Shown: in pieces, positions 60,211 through 64,000 of the stretch | Layout of the letters: each line of letters starts with the position of its first letter | How positions within the stretch are numbered: position 1 is the stretch's first letter | Source: Mactromeris polynyma | Taxonomy: Eukaryota; Mollusca; Bivalvia; Venerida; Mactridae | DNA: 64,000 nucleotides | Direction: 5' to 3' | Assembly: GCA_032209605.1 (NCBI GenBank) | Contig: JASFXZ010000010.1 | Location: 12,049,385 to 12,113,384, forward strand | Notes under the pieces: generated by a model | Databases searched by the model: none | Seen by the model: the letters and a program-made list of their open reading frames with translations, nothing else | What the model was told of the DNA's origin: nothing | Made by a program: the position numbers and the translations under genes

Positions 60211-60414
60211 GTGTGAATGTGATATCTGTGAAATTATGCAGTCAGAAACAGAATGCAAATGTTGCCATGAGTATGGAGACTTGATGGATACAACTGCATA
60301 ACACCAACATTCAAAATTCATTGGTAACTGTCTTAACAGGGATGTGGTAGAAGCTTCATTCTACATATTCCTTCAGTTGAATGGTCCTGTTCGAGATGAA
60401 AAACCTATTCACGG
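60211..60414 (+). pseudogene. Broken exon of a P2X7-type cysteine-rich domain
   Basis: After an acceptor (GTTTTTCAG) the frame reads CECDICEIMQSETECKCCHE, matching the C-x-C-x2-C-x2-M-x-(S/T)-E-x-E-x2-CC start of the cytoplasmic cysteine-rich domain of P2X7 receptors and of many standalone invertebrate copies. It then hits an in-frame TAA after MDTTA. The expected C-I-T-x-H-x-x-F continues in shifted frame and resumes as FIGNCLNRDVVEASFYIFL with QLNGPVRDEKPIH, up to a donor GTATGT. The stop and the local frame disruption (about 60298-60312) make it a pseudogene unless the assembly is wrong. The standalone domain is often spread through invertebrate genomes with mobile elements. Confidence 0.65.
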
Positions 60415-61083
60415 GTATGTTTACTTTAACAACATGAGTAAAACAAAGAACATTAATGTACCGACTTTCTAGCAGTGCTGAATTCTAATGTATACTTTAG
60501 TATTTGCGAAAGAGAATTTGATGTATCGGAGGTTCTGCATGTTGAACTAATATATATTCACCACAGCTTTTCCTTTTACATTTTCTTTCCTAGTAACATC
60601 ACAATTACACTCATGCTTACTGGTTACATATTGTAGTATTAGTATATATAGCAGTAAAACACAAACTCAAAATACTTGACATTCATCTTTTATTAACTAC
60701 AATAGATAGACTGATAGCCTATTTTATGCTTGTATACAAGTAATTTACGAGCCGGTATATTAAAAGTATTAAATGTGCATTTACAAGATTCAGTATTGTT
60801 CAAATTCAATTTACGATCACTAATGCGGAACTCAAGTATGTAAAGTGAGTGTTATGGTTCACCATCGTATTCAACGAAGAACCGTTTGCAAACATTCCCT
60901 AACGAACAACCTATCAGTCTATATGACGTTTTCAACTTTGCAGTCCATTAAACACTTTCAGTAGTACATGTTTATTATGTGAAGATAATCGGGTTGTTAG
61001 CAAGGGGAACCATGATTTGGTAACGTACACGGTTACTGAATCAGGAGCATATTTGTACATATCAAAAGAGACTTGAATTTCGG

Positions 61084-63592
61084 ACTATATATATATTTAT
61101 TTCGGTAGTTGTGTATACATGGTACATGGATAATTAAGACATGCAATGATATTAAAATAATAATTATGACATGTGCATAATACCCATGCCATACACACCA
61201 ACACCTAGCATAGCACAATAATGAGTAAACTCTTATTTCCATTGTGGTCCTACTTGTTGGTGGCATGACATAGAGTGGCATAACAATCTAATTAAATAAT
61301 ATCACAGAACAAGAAAAAATATATATCACAAAATGCCACATACCCAATAACATTATCACAAGATTATATACAATGAAAGACATTATTGCTAAAATATCAC
61401 TGATTACTGCATCTCATTACATACAATCAAATTCAAACATATCAGGTTAAGATAAATTTATAGTTCATGCACATATAGATCATAATTCCACATGAATAAG
61501 ACAGAATATCAGGTGAGACAATTTAAAAACCCTCCCTACCGAAATTGATACAAAATATCAGTAAAAGTTTCCTTATAATCAGGGTACTAAAGACATTTGT
61601 TTTGAATGTTTAAAAAGTGTTGTTTTAAAGCATCCTTAAAAGCTGAAAGGGAGTTGATATTCACAATGCAATGGGGTAATTTATTCCACAGAGAACATTC
61701 CATATAGCAAAACAATTTTAATCCAAAACTTTTGACTTTTGGGACAGCGAAAGCACCTTTTGAACTAAGCCTTGTCTTATAACTATGTTCTCCCATGTAA
61801 GATGGTGCTAATCCATTTTTAATTTTACAAACATGAAATAGAATAATCTGGTCGACTCGTTTTGACAGGTAACCAGTTGACAGTTTAAAAATGGTCAATA
61901 TTTACATGACTTTTGCAGTCCAATCCAATTACACATCTCAATAATATATTTTGTGTTGTTTGGAACTTATTTCTGAGAGATTGAGACATGCTATAATACC
62001 ATATAGAACAGGCATAGTCAAAGTGACACTGAAATAATGACAAAACGATTAAACGTTTTGTGTGTTGAGTTAGATACTTTTTTTACGGTATAAAAACTTC
62101 AGTCTGGCATTAGCCTTTTTGAGAATTGAACATGCCATAATATCAAGACAGTTTGATCTAGAGTAACACCCAGGTATTTAACAGAAGATGTCGACTTATT
62201 AGTTGAATCATTGCATTTTACATCAAGATTAGTAGTTGACTTTAGTTTGTGTTTTGAACCGAATAAAATAGATTCAGTTTTACCTAGATGTAGGGACAAT
62301 TTATTGTCAATCAATCTTCTGATACCAATTTCTCAACATGAGACTTATCTTTTCCTGAAACAAGAATAGCCGAGTCATCAGCATAAAGCAGAAATTTATT
62401 TTTTACTATGGCTGACATGTCATTGACATATATTAAAAATAAAAGCGGTCCAAGTATAGACCCTTGTGGTACACCACATGTAATAGACGCACTTTTAGAA
62501 TGTGTCCCAGACACATCTACAAGCTGTTGTCTGTCATTAAGATATGACTTAAACCATCGCAAAATATCTTTACCAAGACCTGAGGCTTGAAGTTTTAAAG
62601 GTAAAATGGAGTGATACACAGTGTCAAACGCCTTCTGTAGAATCTAAAAGAATCATGCCAACAAAGTTACCTTTGTCCATTTCAAGTCTAATATAATCAG
62701 TTAAATGGATTAAACATGTATCGGTTGAGAAACCACTTCTAAATCCAGACTGAAATTCATAAAATAGTCTATTATCTTTAAAATGTGATTCGATCTGGTC
62801 ATAGACAACTCGTTCATTTGTTTTGACAAAATGCTTAAAATAAAAACAGGTCGGTAATTACCAGCAGAAGTCTTATCATTTTTCTTATAAAGGGGAACAA
62901 CTGTAGCAATTTTAAGATCACCGCACAGTTCCTTGTACTAAGGATATATTAATTATATGAGTTAGATGACTAGCAATAATGGGAGCACCATCTTTTACAA
63001 ACGAGATGGAATATTATCTAATCCTGTAGCTTTATGAGCACTCAACTTTGTTAAGTATTTAAGAACTTTCTTTTCTGAGACTACAGAAAAGGAATAATTA
63101 TTTGTAAGGACACCTTTTTCAGCATAAAACTTGTCAACGAATTGTTTACCAAATTTATGAACACATGGAGGAAGCTTGTCCACAACGTTGAATGCAACTG
63201 TAGTATAAAAATAGTTAATCGTTTCAGCTATAGATTTCTTATCAAAACAAATATTATCATCAATCTTTAGACAAATGTTTGCATGAGCGGAAGACACCCC
63301 CTTCTTTGATGGTAAACCAAGACCTTTAAGAGATTTCCATAAAGATTTAGAATCAGTTTTATTTTGTTCAAGACTATCAGTAAAGAAATTCTTTTTAGCC
63401 GAATCAACAGCATACTGAACTCTATTTCTCACAGATTTAAATTTATTAAAATTTAAAAAGTTTTTCCTTTTTTATAATAATGAAAAGCCCTATCCCACTC
63501 ATTGATTAATTGCAATATATCAGAATTCATCCATGGTTCAGTTCTTTGTTTGATTCTCATCTGTTTTATAGGTGCAATATCATCAATAATAT
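61084..63592 (-). mobile_element. 5'-truncated LINE (Jockey/CR1-like reverse transcriptase)
   Basis: On the minus strand from about 63592: EPWMNSDILQLINEWDRAF, then the pre-RT region (63432-62995, ending SAHKATGLDNIPSRL), then RT motifs at 62619-62311 (WFKSYLNDRQQ, GVPQGSILGP, LLYADDSAILV), then NKLSLHLGKTESILFGSKHK and SSVKYLGVTLDQ, then a C-terminal segment (61898-61587) typical of such elements. Several frameshifts, no endonuclease, and a 3' untranslated region ending in an AAATAAATATATATATA tail near 61084. Inactive copy. Confidence 0.9.
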
Positions 63593-63905
63593 ACTAAACT
63601 TTCAAAATAAATACTTCTAACACTAGACAAAAACAAAGAACAGGTAAAAACAATACAACAAGATATAGAATAAGTTGGAACGAGAAAAAAAGAAAAAAGG
63701 AAACAATTTAAAACTATAGATCCAAAATTGGTCATGAATTCATTGTACATTGCAACCTCTCTGAATGATTTCTCTTCAACTTTTGTATAATTTTTGCCTG
63801 TAGTAAGCATTCATAATTACACTAACCTCTTTATAGAAATAACCTCTCAACAACAGACAAAATTTGAGTATACCAATGATGTTACTCTTGAGAGGGTGCA
63901 ATGGT
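63593..63905. other. 3' flank of the repeat-protein gene, nothing else recognised
   Basis: AT-rich segment between the 5' end of the truncated LINE and the stop codon of the Gly/Tyr-rich frame. It probably contains the 3' untranslated region of that gene. Confidence 0.35.
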
Positions 63906-63998
63906 TCATTTGGATTGCTGAAACCTTGATTTGTAGCTGGCATACCCGGGACCGTTGAAACCGGCATACCCGGGCCCGTTGAAGCCGGCATACCCGAG
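63906..63998 (-). CDS. C-terminus of a Gly/Tyr-rich repeat protein (partial)
   Basis: The minus-strand frame starting at the window edge reads LGYAGFNGPGYAGFNGPGYA then SYKSRFQQSK and TGA (63906-63908). The unit is the 8-residue GYAGFNGP. An alternative frame on the same strand reads GMPASTGPGMPVSTVPGMP and stays open longer (to 63776). Base differences between units (GGT/GGC and GGG/GGT) are silent in the GYAGFNGP frame but change residues in the GMP frame, so the former is favoured. Composition recalls extracellular matrix, shell or byssal proteins, but so short a piece cannot be assigned. Confidence 0.5.
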   Translation of the reverse strand, partial: LGYAGFNGPGYAGFNGPGYASYKSRFQQSK

Positions 63999-64000
63999 CC

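Noticed and set aside
1..64000. CRISPR arrays, bacterial operons, rRNA genes
   Set aside because: None seen. The tandem arrays have no spacer pattern and the gene structure is eukaryotic.

Overview
This is animal genomic DNA: AT-rich, mostly introns and repeats, with short exons joined by good GT-AG junctions and no bacterial-style gene packing. A lophotrochozoan, probably a bivalve mollusc, fits best. The reasons are a tRNA-derived SINE with a mollusc-like tail, bivalve-type B-box/TRIM-like coding, tandem single-domain C-type lectins, and many small inverted-repeat elements. The species cannot be named from the sequence alone.

Layout. (1) 1-6400, plus strand: the last four recognisable exons of a Gfo/Idh/MocA-type oxidoreductase, with a SINE upstream and a 44-bp minisatellite in the last intron. 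(2) 8100-20100, minus strand: a tandem duplication of a C-type lectin gene. Copy 1 is complete (four exons, 150 residues). Copy 2 keeps the signal exon and the lectin-domain exons, but its second exon is damaged. A 36-bp minisatellite block lies upstream of each promoter and recurs near 600-1210. Several MITE-like elements interrupt the area, one with a natural empty site in the sister copy. (3) 22404-53847, minus strand: one very long gene that I assembled exon by exon. It starts with two B-boxes and a coiled coil, continues through short coiled-coil exons (two of them a 482-bp tandem duplication), then a degenerate RING, then a Deltex C-terminal (DTC) domain. It ends through a set of 9- or 12-nt microexons into a final 61-nt exon. 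Every junction keeps phase, which is the main evidence that this is one gene. (4) The 3' introns of that gene carry a tandem segmental duplication (26971-31190 and 33641-37911). Each copy holds a microexon, a truncated Tc1-like transposon and a tRNA-like gene. The introns also hold a 2.3-kb inverted-repeat element with its own spliced zinc-finger-like exon, a hAT-like MITE and a 5'-truncated LINE. (5) 53960-64000: an inverted-repeat element just upstream of the B-box start codon, a degenerate dispersed repeat, two minisatellites, the last two exons of a second Deltex-like gene, a broken P2X7-type cysteine-rich exon, a second LINE, and the end of a Gly/Tyr-rich repeat protein at the window edge.

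Functional picture. The lectins and the B-box/RING/Deltex gene look like expanded, fast-evolving families. In other animals such families often take part in innate recognition (lectins) and ubiquitin signalling (TRIM and Deltex proteins); that role is inferred here. The most novel item is the TRIM-like/Deltex architecture, with its degenerate RING and its duplicated microexons at the YPD motif of the DTC domain.
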